64,000 nucleotides of DNA from Klebsormidium nitens. Lineage: Eukaryota > Streptophyta > Klebsormidiophyceae > Klebsormidiales > Klebsormidiaceae. How positions within the stretch are numbered: the stretch's first letter is position 1; each line of letters begins with the position of its first letter. The stretch covers positions 21,639-85,638 of the forward strand of contig DF237348.1 in assembly GCA_000708835.1 (NCBI GenBank), in the 5' to 3' direction. The notes beneath the pieces were generated by a model that saw only the letters and a program-made list of their open reading frames with translations, was not told where the DNA came from and ran no database searches. Of this stretch, positions 10,699-23,000 are shown one piece after another. Position numbers and translations under genes: made by a program.

Positions 10699-12333
10699 AT
10701 GGCGGCCTTTGTTGTCGACGGGATCGGCATAGCGCTTGCTAGCCTTCTCGTTTTGTCAAACGGGTTCATGTTCGTCTTCCTGCTGAGGGTTGGCTACAAA
10801 AGGGACAGGGCGTTATCGGTGGATGTTTCTGTGATCCTGAACAGCTTTGACGACAATCATGAGGGGAGGCCTAGAAAGAGATCTGGGAAGCGGGTGCAGG
10901 GAAGGCATTTCGAGATTGGAGTTGCAGGCGGCACGCCCGACACCCTCAAGAATCTCAATGCAGTCTCGCTTGCAGCTGAGGACGCCAAAAAAGTGACACA
11001 CATTGAATGTAAGACTGGTGAAGGTGACATTATAGTATTCCAAAAGTCAACCGAGGAGGCTCCAGATCGAACTGCTGGGCGGGACTTGGCTGAGCATGAG
11101 GAAACTAATCAGAAGCATCTCACTGCCATGCGATCCATCAGACGGCACTCGGCTGAGGAGACTCATCAGGAGCTGCCTCCAAGACCGTCGGGCGGAATCA
11201 AAATTGCTCACTCTTTCTTGAGTGACAAGATGTTGAGTATCCAGCAAGGGACGATGATGCTTTGCACAGTGATGGACATTGCATCCATCTTATTATCGGT
11301 GCTCCGGTCAGAAATGCGGCGCCCCCGGGAGAATGGGGGCGGAGAGCCAACAGTGCACTCATATCCATTTGCGTACCTGCTGACCGTGGCTGCTTTTGCC
11401 GTGCTGGCCCAAGAGGTTGTGCTCAAGGTCCTATTGGGAGCTAGCTGGTTGGTGGTGCTTCCCGCCATCATAAAGAACAGCGTCAACTCCATGTGCCAAA
11501 GGAACGGCATTGTTTTCAGGAAAGCAGGTGACAAACCGAAAGAATGGCGGGAGGTTTTGTGGGTCACCTCAAAGTTTGACAAGCGAAGGGGCCTGTGGTG
11601 TGACCATGGGGGCCTGGGGATCCAGTATGCCCATGCTGTCCTGTCTATCGAAGAAGCATACGCTGCCGGCGATGCTTGCTTGGTGCAACTGGCCGTTGCC
11701 ACGGGGGTGTACTCCTTTGTGATCGTTGCTGCTGTTGCGATGATCATAACGTTGGGCTCTGCCTACTTTCCTGGAGCTGGAGCCGTGCTTTCTGCGGCAG
11801 CCGCGATCACAACAGCGGTCACCGCGAGCATGGCGCTGATCTGCACCCACTTGACAATGTTGTGTTACCACGTCGGCAAGGGAAGGCGTATCATGAGGGA
11901 GGTCAACGGAGGTATGAGCTTTGCCACCGGGAAGAGCATAAGGGAATTCCAGCTGGGACCCGGGTGGGGGAGCCCGGAAGCTGTGCGAGCTGCTCTGCTC
12001 TATGTCCTGTGCCCCATGATGCTGATGAATAAGGTGTTCAAGCCAAAGCCTGGGATGCACCTCTCTTTCCTTTCCAAGTGGGGTGGACACGGAGGACAGG
12101 CGGCGGCGCAGTTCATGCGTGCGGATATTGTAACAAGGGCAGACTCCTCCGATCTGATGCGAGATGCACGTCCGGTCAGAGACCAATGCCTTAGTGTACG
12201 CATGGGCACGCACGTTGAAACATTGAGTTCCTGTACCACGCGAAGGGTCTCGTATAATACGGAGGGGGATGTTGAATTAGGCGTAGCAACGCCAATGGTC
12301 CACGAGCCTATCAGTGACCTTAACAGGTTCTAA
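10699..12333 (+). CDS. intronless multi-pass membrane protein, function unknown
   Basis: A single 544-residue open frame from an ATG with a reasonable context (CAAGTATGGCGG). Hydrophobic segments fall near residues 8-30, 185-203, 222-256, 335-360, 362-390 and 430-448, suggesting five or six membrane spans. The region from about 45 to 170 is hydrophilic and charged, and so is the last ~90 residues. I do not recognise the family. The lack of introns is unusual beside the heavily split neighbours and may point to a retrocopy or recent arrival. An AATAAA lies about 180 bp after the stop. Confidence 0.7.
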   Translation: MAAFVVDGIGIALASLLVLSNGFMFVFLLRVGYKRDRALSVDVSVILNSFDDNHEGRPRKRSGKRVQGRHFEIGVAGGTPDTLKNLNAVSLAAEDAKKVTHIECKTGEGDIIVFQKSTEEAPDRTAGRDLAEHEETNQKHLTAMRSIRRHSAEETHQELPPRPSGGIKIAHSFLSDKMLSIQQGTMMLCTVMDIASILLSVLRSEMRRPRENGGGEPTVHSYPFAYLLTVAAFAVLAQEVVLKVLLGASWLVVLPAIIKNSVNSMCQRNGIVFRKAGDKPKEWREVLWVTSKFDKRRGLWCDHGGLGIQYAHAVLSIEEAYAAGDACLVQLAVATGVYSFVIVAAVAMIITLGSAYFPGAGAVLSAAAAITTAVTASMALICTHLTMLCYHVGKGRRIMREVNGGMSFATGKSIREFQLGPGWGSPEAVRAALLYVLCPMMLMNKVFKPKPGMHLSFLSKWGGHGGQAAAQFMRADIVTRADSSDLMRDARPVRDQCLSVRMGTHVETLSSCTTRRVSYNTEGDVELGVATPMVHEPISDLNRF

Positions 12334-14037
12334 ATATGCTGTTCTTGACCTTCAGGCTTCACGTACTTGTTGATCTAGGCTGGACGCATGCATGTGCCAG
12401 AGTGACTGATTTTGAGATTTGAAACAGCTAGCTTCAGGCTACAGGGTGGTTAAAATCTAGTGCCAAAACGATCTCGTTGGATCAGCTAGGTCTTTCGTGC
12501 ATGGCTGATCCTCAAATAAAACGTCTCGTTCACGTTTCTGCTTGGACGTGGATTCCTACAGTCTAGGAAAGCTAGTAAGCCATGACCTTCGCCGTCAGCT
12601 ACTACTGCTCCACTTCTATATGAACTCGAGTGCCACCTGCCAAATTCTCCGAAGCGTCGGATCATGTGGTTTCATTAAGGCAACTTGAGAAGCATTGTGT
12701 TTAAGGGTACTACCCATCCCTACATGCGTACTCGTACTGCTGGCCGCCAACACTTGCTTCATCGCCTGCATTTCCAGCCCGATCACATCATCCGACATAC
12801 GCCCGCAGTCACTAAGCGATTCGGATGCCATTCAGGATGCCTCAAATGCTAAATACGCTGCCGCTGCCGGGTTCTGATGCGCGGATTGCATACACGGAGA
12901 ATAGATGAAAAATAGAAGTGGTGGAGAGCGCTAGCATGCTAATTGCTATAGTATCGTCGTATCCTTCTGCATCATGCATCATCCATCATGCATCGTCGTA
13001 TCCATCATGCATCATGCATCATCCTTCATGACATCTCATGCAAACCAAGCAAATCGAATACGAGATGTCTACTCGAAGTGTCAAATCCGTGTTTCATGGC
13101 GCTCCGCATATTCTAGCGGGTCTAGCGCATGAGGATCATTGGATGCAATCAACTATTCTGTCTCCGACAAAGTCACGACCCCCACATATTTTCGTCTACA
13201 AATCCCGGCATGCAAGCGTTTAACGGACATATACCTATGGAGTCATTCAATCTGATTGCCTCTCGGGCGGGACAGGACTGAGCTTTCGTCAAGCTTGCTT
13301 GACTAACTCACCATTTTAATGATGATGGTGAAGAGAAAGATTGAAAGAGTTCTTCCTCTTCCTCGGTTCTAATTGTATTAGGTGATTCTCTAGGCATAAC
13401 TAAAAGTACAAGGGCCGGGCTTCTGATCGTGTACGAGGTCCGACGTGTCACTGCACGGAGAGCTTACATAAAGGTATAGTCTTAGTCTCACGGAGCTTCT
13501 CCGAGGGCGATCACTAGAGCAGGATTGCCCGTCACTACAAGAAAGCCCATGAGCCCGACAACCGTCAAATCAGACCGTCTGCCGCGCAGCACATGGGTGC
13601 GCTCTGCACACTCGTTCTAGACGGGGTCAGGAGAGCCGTGGCGCAGGCCGCAACTTTCGTGTGGCTTGGATAGTGGCACTCGATCCTGCTGCGCCAATTG
13701 CGAGATGAACACTAGGGCCCCTGGTGGCAATTTTGGACTTAAGGACTGATCAATCTAGCATCTTTTCCAGATTGAGATGAAGATTACTGTATGAAGAAGA
13801 GATGAGAATAACTGTACAAGCCCGGAACATTTGTGAGTGACCTGATACCTCTGCACAGATCGAGCTTTGATTCCTCGTGCATTAACGGAGGTAAGTGCCG
13901 CCTAGCGCCGCACTTAGCATATCAACTAGACAATGTTGGAATTTCGTAGCTCTGGTAAGTTCCGTCGCCAAATGGTGTCCATAGCTTGATCAAGGTGCCC
14001 CTACATCATAACCGCTACGCGTGCGCGTGCAACCCAC
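12334..14037. other. intergenic with a small CATCATG-rich minisatellite
   Basis: No gene is seen between the membrane protein and the 3' end of the phospholipase D gene. At about 12954-13030 there are two copies of a roughly 38-bp unit starting CGTCGTATCC, filled with CATCATGCAT phrases. The right end probably holds the phospholipase D 3' untranslated region. Confidence 0.5.
12515..12520 (+). promoter_or_regulatory. candidate poly(A) signal AATAAA
   Basis: AATAAA 182 bp downstream of the stop at 12333, in a position suitable for polyadenylation of the intronless membrane-protein gene. Confidence 0.35.
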
Positions 14038-17000
14038 TTAATGGAATATCTGCTGTGAAGCGTAGTATTCGCTCTCCCTAAAAGCCGGCCTCAGATCCTC
14101 GTCCCTCGTGAATTCGAGCGGAAAGGTAACAAGATGGCCTCTAACTGCGTCCAATAACCCATCAACCTCTGAAGACAATGACGATGTGGACGGCTTCGAT
14201 TCCGTCATCTGATCTCGGCTAACATCTTCTTTGGCCTTAGCCTTCTGGGCAGCCTCAGCTTGGCGCAGGGCGGACCTGAGGTGGACGATGGTTATGTGTG
14301 AGAGGGATCCCTTAAAATCAGGCTTGGCCGAATTGTCATTCGCCGCTTGCTCACTATAGCAGGATCTCGCACGAAAAGCATCGTCTCTCTGAACGCCGAA
14401 GCATTATGGTCCTCTCTACACTTCCGAGCAAGCCGCCAGTGGTTATACCATCGTATCGAGCAGACTTCACGAGCTCTATATTGCATCTTCTCCCCACATC
14501 GTCTAGCCGAGTATGATGTAAGGAGCTGAGAAACTTCAACCGTTGAAATCTTGTTGGTGCGTTTAGAGAAGCTGTGTGGTAACGCACCTGGAGTGGATGG
14601 CGTCGCTGGGTATGCATAGGAGGGCGGCCTCGTATATGGCGGTGTTGGACTTGGCACGTGCCATCCAGAGGCCCCAGTAGGTGCGGTCGTGCACCGGGTC
14701 CCGGATTCCGTCCATCTGTACACGGAAATGGAAGTCGAGTGTCCTCAAAAAACTTGCATACGACACGGCCACTAATCCGCAGCGCAGAATTGCACACAGC
14801 AGCGGCTGCTGTAACAGACTGGCTCTTGCGTGAAAGAGACGAGTGAAAGGTATACAACCTGTACGGGAACAGGAACGCCAAAGAAGGTGGGCCGAAAAGT
14901 ACATTATTCAAGATCCAGAAGAGAGGTACGGAACACTATTCTCTGCGGAAAGGTTCCAGAGTCCAGAATCCAAACCTCGTAGAAGCTCTTGTGGAAAACT
15001 TTCTTCACAAAGAGACCAAAAAGGAGCAAACAACGCTCACGTCCGCTTCTTTGAGCCCCAGGTGCTCCGCCCAGAGCGCCATGCGCAGCGACTGCGCGAA
15101 CCGGCCCGCGCGCCAGGGGCGCCCGTCCATGGCGCCCGGTACGTACCGCTCGTCCTGGATCACCGCTGCGATCTCGGAGTCGCGCGAGCCGAGCAGGCTG
15201 CGGTCGTTCAGATTGGCGGACCCGATCAGCGCCACCCGGTCGTCCACCAGCATCAGCTTGCTGTGGACGTACACCTGGACACGCGTGACGTCAGCATGAC
15301 GTCATCTTCGTCGGGTTACGAAAGGCCCTGACAATAGGTCCAGTGGGTCCTGCCCATGGCATCGGAATCTGGTGCACATTAGACGGAAGAAGCCTCCGAA
15401 AGACCAGCATCAGCTTGCTGTGCCCATACACTGGACACGCGTGACGTCAGCTTGATCTCATCTTCGTCAGCCTATGATGAAGGGTCTAGAAAGAAGACCT
15501 TCGGAAAAGGTCCAGGTGGGTCCTGCTGTCGGAATCTGGTGAGTACTAGACGCAGAAAGCCTTCGGAAAGAACCGCATCAGCTTGCTGTACTCCTGGACC
15601 CGTCTGACGTCAGCGTGAGGCTTACTTCGTCGGGTTACGACAATACAAGCAAAAAGCAGCAACGGCTTGCTGTGAACACCTGAGAAACCTAGTTCTGTCG
15701 CTCCTCTCTGCTGAATGGCTCTTCTCCCTACATGTTTACTCTGCGCTCTCAGGCCCTCCGCTACTTCCTAACCACAGAGCAGAGCCCTATTTTCTTTGAC
15801 AATCATACGATGATGGACCGCGCTCAGGAAATCAATAATCACGGCGGGACTACTCTACTCACAGCGGCCCCAGGAAGAAGTCCCCTCCATCCTGGAAAAA
15901 CCCACGATTCCGAGTTCCGTCATTCGCAATCTGTTAAACTTTTGAGACCTGCTGATTCTCCAAGGGGCTCACGATCTAAACTCCGCAAACAACCCACCTG
16001 GCTGGTTGCCACGTGTCCCCCCGGCGTGAGCCTCCCGTGGCTCCTTAGCGCAAAGAACCCAACATATTCGGACACCGCCGCCGCCGTGCCTAGTTCCTCC
16101 GCGAGCCGCGTGAGCAGCGAGTGCTTGCCCCGGCAGATAGTGCGGTACTGCCAGTGCATGATGGCGCGGACCGAGGCCGCGCCGGCATCGTCGACTCCGC
16201 CCTGCAGAGAGTTCAATTGTCAGACTTTGCAGATCTTCTGAATCTTGCCCATAAGGGTTTATGAATCTGCTGCCGACCATACGGTAAGCGCCAGTAACTG
16301 CGCTGATGAAACAGTACTGCCAGTCCATGATGGCGCGCACTGAGGCCGCGCCGGCGTCGTTAACGCCCCCCCACAATCGGCAGGGTTTCCAAATGTCAGA
16401 TTCCGCAGCTTTTCGTACTCTTGCACACAAGGGTGAGTTGTATAGTCCGCAGCCAATCGAGAGCGCCAATCGACCGCGTTCCCACCTAATGAGACAGTGC
16501 TGCAAGTGCGTGATGGCGCACACTGAGGACATGCCGGCATCGTCTGCCCCGCCATGCTATCAGCAATTTTTCGGTTTATGATATTTGAAAGCTTGCACTT
16601 AGAGGTTCGAGGCTCTGCTGCTCCTTCAACTGATTGACAGGCACTCGCCTCCTCTTCGTCAAAGAGCCCTTGTGACCAACTTATAGCAGTAGAAAACTCT
16701 TAATATGCAGGATTGTGAGGTGGCTTGAATTACGGTAGCAAGGTCTGATTGTCTGGCGTTCTTTACTGCGGATTGACAGAGCAAGCAAGCGAGGGTTTGG
16801 AAAAACGTCTTGCAGAAGGGTGGGTCTAACGAATAACAGTAGCGACGTTCTTGAAACCCTCGAATGGTATTATGCCCCCTTAGTCGTTCCTTTGGCCTTG
16901 ATTCCGCGAGCCTCTAGTCGACTCGAGAGGTGAGAATTATTGACAACCGCCAAGAAGGTGTCAAAGCGAGGTCCTCCTTTGCTCGTCCACCCTCCGGTCT

Positions 17001-20000
17001 CCAGTTAAAGATTCAAAACCTGTTGAGTACCCTCGAGAGTATAGTAAATCAAGGCCAAAGAATACCTGGAAGCCGGGCAGCAACAGCATGACATCAATAA
17101 GCGGACGCTCCGTGTAATTGGCTACATTCGGTCCAAAGGCAAGGCCTGGAATCCGCAATAACTGCCAGGTCTTCAGTGAGCGGACCGTCCCCGACCGTAC
17201 CTGGAACCCGGGCAGCAACGGCATGACAACAATAACCCGGAAGGTTGCGCGCTCCCTGTGCGCGCGCAGGATCCTGGCGAACAGCGCCTGGAGGACACGG
17301 TTTTGGATGGTGTCGTCCTCGTCCAGGCCCGACACGAAGAATTGGTTCTGCAAAGGGCGGCAGAAACAGGATTTCTTTGGCCGAAACACCGAAGAATTGG
17401 CTATGAAAGGGGAGGGAGACAGGGCATGTTAAACAAGTCGAATAATTGGTTCTGCGAGGAGTTACGGAAGCCGGGCCTCTTGAAGACGAAGTCGGGGGGG
17501 CGGTGGGCGCATGTTGTTTGAGCACGTGACTGCGGGAGCGCAAGAGCTGGTGGTGGATGCAGTTCTGCAGGCTTCTTCATATGTACCTTTCACAGGAGAA
17601 AAACGTCAACGTGCATGCAGAACGGGAGTGCTAGTACGTTATGAGCAGATTCCTTAGTACACTACCGAGAGCGATCTGATCGGTAATCAGGAGCTTAACC
17701 CATGGTGATGACATGCCCGGTTGGACACTTCTAAAGGTGATTGTCTGGCTTCGTCGAGCCCCGATTCAAATCGGTGGCAACCAAGTAAAAATCCACTAAC
17801 ACTGATTTGACAATGACAGAGAATCGCACACCGTGTTTTGCAGTCGGATGTTTCACAGCGAGGGGTTGGGCTCACCTCAATATACACAAAGTGCTGCGCG
17901 TTTGTAATAAGCGTGCAGTACGCCTCGTGGATGCTGCGCTCCTCCGCCTGCGTCGTCCCGGCGGACCACTGCCCCACGCTGCGGACAATCTGCGGACAAA
18001 CGAATATGGTGGTCATTTTGAAAGTGACAATGTTTTCTCTGAAACAGAATGGGCAATCCCCTTCTCCGAAATGTGGGTCAACTCCCCAAAGCACTATTCG
18101 CAACTGCCGTCTGTTAGCACACTTCTGAAAGGAACACAGCATTGATGAGGTAGAAGCTTAACGTTGTGTTTGGTGTGGGCTGGGCTATGAGGAGAGCATG
18201 CGGGGCATTCATTACGAGCGACGTCATCAAACAAATTCGATACCAACCATCTTCAGCAACTGTCCACGTGTCCTTCTCTTAACTAGCCCGGCCAACAGAC
18301 TCGAACGTACCGGTACGTCGCCTTCCATGGCTTTCCCCACTTCCTTTTCGTGCTGCGTAATTACCTTGAGCTTTTCAAGGTAAGCTTGAAAAGCTCTCTT
18401 GGTGTCAAATGTGAGCTTCTTAATACGGTGTCCGAATGCAGACCTGGCCTCGAAGGGTGAAACCTTACCTGGCACCGACACGACACCCTCTGACCCGCTT
18501 CGCCGGACGGCACCGAAGCGCCCACCAAACTCTCGCCCTCTAGTTGCTTGTGAGGCGTTTCATCTCCCCTTTCGCCGCTCGCTCTCCTCTGGGGGGTATC
18601 CAACAGTGGCTGCTCCAGGCGCTCCTGCCCCCCCGTTTCGGAACCGGTCATCAACTCTACCTGAAGGTGCTTTTTCCCCTTCCCCGCAGACCCCGGTGTG
18701 AACTCGCCCCGTTTCTCTGCACTTGCAAGTGTGCCCCGCTTGTCGGACGGTGTGGAAGGGCCTCGCTTACCGGATGGTGTAAATGCGCCCCTCCGAGCGA
18801 ACTGCGCCCACTTCTCCCGCAGCCGCGCCGCCGACTCCTGAGCGTCGGCCCAGGTCAGACCGAGGGTTTTCACAACGGGCCTCTGGCCCCGGCCGGCCGG
18901 CGGTGTGAATGACCCGCTCCTCCGAAGCTCCGCCATGTCATTCATCTCCGCATTTCCGGACGTCGACGCAAACGCGCCAGAGTCTTCCCGACCGATCTCC
19001 CCGTCCAAAAGCCGTCCGACATCGTCCGACTGGTTGGCCCGCCCGAGAGTTTTCACACTGCCCAGGAACAGGGTGCCCACAGACCGGAAAAGGCTGTCGG
19101 CACTGCGGGAGTGTGAATGCGTTCCGCGGAAACGGCCGGGGGTCAAGGTGGGGGCTTCTTCCTGGGGCAAAAGGAGGGGGATGGAAAGGACGCTCGAGCG
19201 GCGCGAGGGCGGTTCGGAGGCTTCGCCGCTGGCAGCATCCGGCAGGGCATGCGCCTCAATGACCTACGAAAACCAATTTCAAAATTGTTAGCAACAATTG
19301 CTTGCTGATCAAACTGGACCGAAGCTCTTAGAAGTTCGACTGCAATGTTCCAGCTGGTTGGAAACTTTGAGAGGCTCGAAAACCTTATTTTTCGCAAGCG
19401 TTCAGGTAGAGAAATGGCAAGTTTTAGGACGTGCGCACATAGGTTCTGATTTGATTGAAAAGGGAACAAGCTTCAAAAAGTGGCTGGATGCACGGAAAGG
19501 GTACGTATAAAGAATATCCTGAGAAATGTGCTCCTAACTCTTCGCTGCTCGTCTACACTGATCGCAAATGCCAGGTTAGATGGCCAGTCAATCACTCGTT
19601 GTCGCCTTACACAAGTGCATCCTTTAATGCTCGCAGCTGCATAGAACATGCAAGGAGTGTGAATATGGCCTGACCTGTTCCTCTTGCTTGCGCTGCTCCT
19701 CGATTTCGCGAGCCTCGTCGCCGCTCCGGTAGTGCGGGATGACCATGTGCTGGTGGGGCAACAGCAACGGGATGGCGTCCTGATTGGGCGCCTTGCTCCG
19801 CTGCAACAGAGAAAAACTGTGTCAGGGTCTCACGGTGTCTCCGTTGTTAACGTGAGAGACGTGGAAACTAGCTCCGCTGCAACACAGACGACAACGTTCA
19901 GAACAGCAGGGATGCATTGTTGAAAAGAGGACCGTGATTGTCCTTACTCCGCAGCCCACGATTCGAGTTGAATTTGATCGGCAATATTGAACTCGGTCTG

Positions 20001-23000
20001 CCGACAAAAAGGAAAGGGTAGTTTTTTTATCTCATCTCAAACCTCGTCCTCCCGTCCGAGCCAAGAACTTGCGTCACAGGAAGCGGCTTGATGGCTGGGC
20101 TTCCCAGCTGAGATACGGGATATAAAGCAGCGGAAGTCAGAGAATTGAAACTGAAGTTGAGGTTTTAGATGAAAAGCGGAATAACGGAATGGTAAAGAAG
20201 CGACGCCCCACCTTGGCATAGTTCCAGCGCTGCACGAAGTGGCGCGCGACGTCGCGACAGGGCGGCCCCCAGAGCGCGCAGTGGACGTCGTGCCAGGGCA
20301 TGCGCGGGGTGCGGCTGCGCTCCAGCTCGTCCTTGTGCGGGTCCTCCCACGAGTTGGGCTCGCGCTCCCTACAGGGTTTGGGAAACTAGGTTAGTGTTTG
20401 AAGGTTAACCAGCTCGCCCTCCTTGGAACAGCAATTGTAATGGGTGTTTGTTCAAAGCAGTGGAATGCAGCTTACAAACGTGAGTAACAGATAGTTTATG
20501 TAGGTTCGTTCACGGGTTGGGCTCGCACTTCGTGCGGGTTTTGGGTCAGGGTTAAGATTTGAAGTTAGTTATTGGATTACAGCAGTTCGCGAGTCGGTGT
20601 GGACAATCGTACTTGAAAGTTTCACAATTGGAGCCTCGGTAAGGGAGCGGGATCAAAGAACTGGAATCATTAGTGGACCTGCAATCTTCATTGTAGCGTG
20701 GATGCTAAACAGGCAGAGGTTCTTCCAAGCGTTTGACTTGCGCTCCCTTCAGATCCCGGCGGATCAAGTGCTCACAGCGGTAGAAGGACTTTCTTTTCGC
20801 TGCGCCCACCAGAGTTTTGCGAGCTTGCACGCTCCTGACAGCGAAGGACTCCGCAAGCGACACGTGGCATTTAGGCGACCCACAAGAAGCTTACCTGGGG
20901 TTGTAGTAGTCCTTCCCCGGCCAGACGGTCGCCGGCAGGTCCCCCAGGGAGTGCTCGGGGGTGTCGTACCGACCGAAGCACAGGTCCAAGCCGCCCAGAA
21001 AGGCCACCCGGTGATCAACCACCACGATCTTCTCGTGGTGGGACCTGGGCAAAAATGGGGACGCATTACGACCGAGGGTGTTCCTGCTTTTGAATCTGTC
21101 GAATAAAGGTACTCAAAGCGTCTCATTGTGGGCTCTTGAGATCAGTAACTGTGGTTATATGAGTTGAGGTACTAGAGTTTCGTTGGAAGGATCCCAGGAT
21201 GGCTGGGAGCTTGCAAACTTCGGTTGCAAGGATGAACGACAACGTGGTGGGTTCCTCTCCATCTTGCGAGACCTTTTGAGCTGCGTGCTGGCTGCATAAA
21301 AGAGCACGCGCCAATTGCTTCTTCAGCTAGACGCAAAAGAAATGGAACATGGAAATAGCGAGTAGGAAAACAGGGCAAAGGGCTCACCAGAGATAGACCC
21401 CCGCCGAAAAGTGGTCCGGATGCCGCACGACCTTGATGTTCTCGTGCAGCGCTTGCAGCTTCTTCTTGCTGTATAAGCTATTGATCTTGAGCGCGATGGA
21501 CACCTCCTTATACATCAGTATGTACACCTGCACGCCCGCCCGCGCGCGCTCCTCCAGAATGGCGGCGACCGTGGACTGGCCGTGGCTGGCGAAGGGTCGC
21601 CGGAGGAAGAGGTCGGGGCAGAGCCACCAGCCGGTGATATAGATCTGCGGTCAACAAACTTACGAGGGTTTGTTGAAGCACAACAGGACGGCGATGTGAT
21701 GAACAACGCAACCGTCCAGGTTCGACTCGCCCCAAAGCAAGGCAGAAGATACTGTGAAAGACCGATGGACAAAGCAGGTTTGCAAGTCTCGTCCGGCAAA
21801 TAGGGAGGAGCGACGGGTAGTACTTCCTCTCAACAATCATTCGACGGATGGATTCACACACTTCGAACTCGGGATACGCACTTGGAAAGCAAAACAACTC
21901 AGATCTTTGTATTCAAATATCCGGCTTCCCTCGTTACAAATTTCCTCTTTGCCGGTAAACCACACCCTCAGGAACAAACTCAGGGCCTCGACAGAAAGCG
22001 CAGAAGGCATTGACATCCAAGAAGCTGAACCATACCACACGAGCTACCAAACACGTGCCTTTCTTATCCAGCACCGTTGCAAAGAAGCTTAGAAACCGAC
22101 TGCAATCAAATACCAGATTCCCCACCTCGTTCTTCGCTGACTCCAGCGCATTGGCCACCGCCTCAAACGCTGCCCTCCCGTCAACGAGCCACTGTGCTTC
22201 GCTGCCATCGGCAATCATCCCCCGAGGGGGCGCAAATGAGCCGAAGCGGTGGGGGTGGCACCACGCCTCGGGGGCCTGCAACCCGGCCTCGTTGATCGCA
22301 GCCACCCAGTCTTTCGAACCCGCCCCATGCCTGACAAAAGAAGCAAATTTTGATATTGGTAAAGTTCACTTGCGGTCCAGATTTTAGGTACTCATTTGAG
22401 CACAGGGTTCCCTCCAACTCGATGAATGAGGTCTTCTGAACCCGCCGCATGCCTGACCAGAAGCGTATAGGTGAAATACATTTGCGGTCATGACTTCTGG
22501 AAGCCGTTTGAGGAGATCCACTCTAACTCGATGGATCAGGAACCACTGATGTCGAGACAGCGCTACTTCTGCGGAGGTGATAACGTTGAACGTTGGCATA
22601 AGGAACAGGCCCATCGACATTGGCGCGAATCGACGGCTCTCTCTTTAAGGCTACGTTCTACAGAGCGCTCCGTGTTCGTCGTTTTGGGGAAGCGACCGTC
22701 AGAAAAGGTTGCCACATGACCACGGAGCAGCCGCACATGCTACGAGCTCACCAGCAGCCGGCAATTGCGATCTCGTCAAACGTGTGTTGTAACATCGTGG
22801 AATCGACGATGATGTCTCACCTGGTCCGTATTTGCAGAACTCGGCCCCCACCCGCAACCTCAAACCCAAACCACATTGGCCGCTTGTACTTGTGCGGCCT
22901 CGCCAGCCGCACGCCCTCGTCCTTCCGCTCCATTCCGTCGTTCCGCTCGGTTCCGCCGTTCCGTTCCGCTGTCTGAAGGACATCGAAGAGGATGATGTCC

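Noticed and set aside
18361-19291. Several long plus-strand frames opposite PLD exon 10
   Set aside because: They are shadows of a GC-rich coding exon. The minus frame has matching splice sites and phase on both sides.
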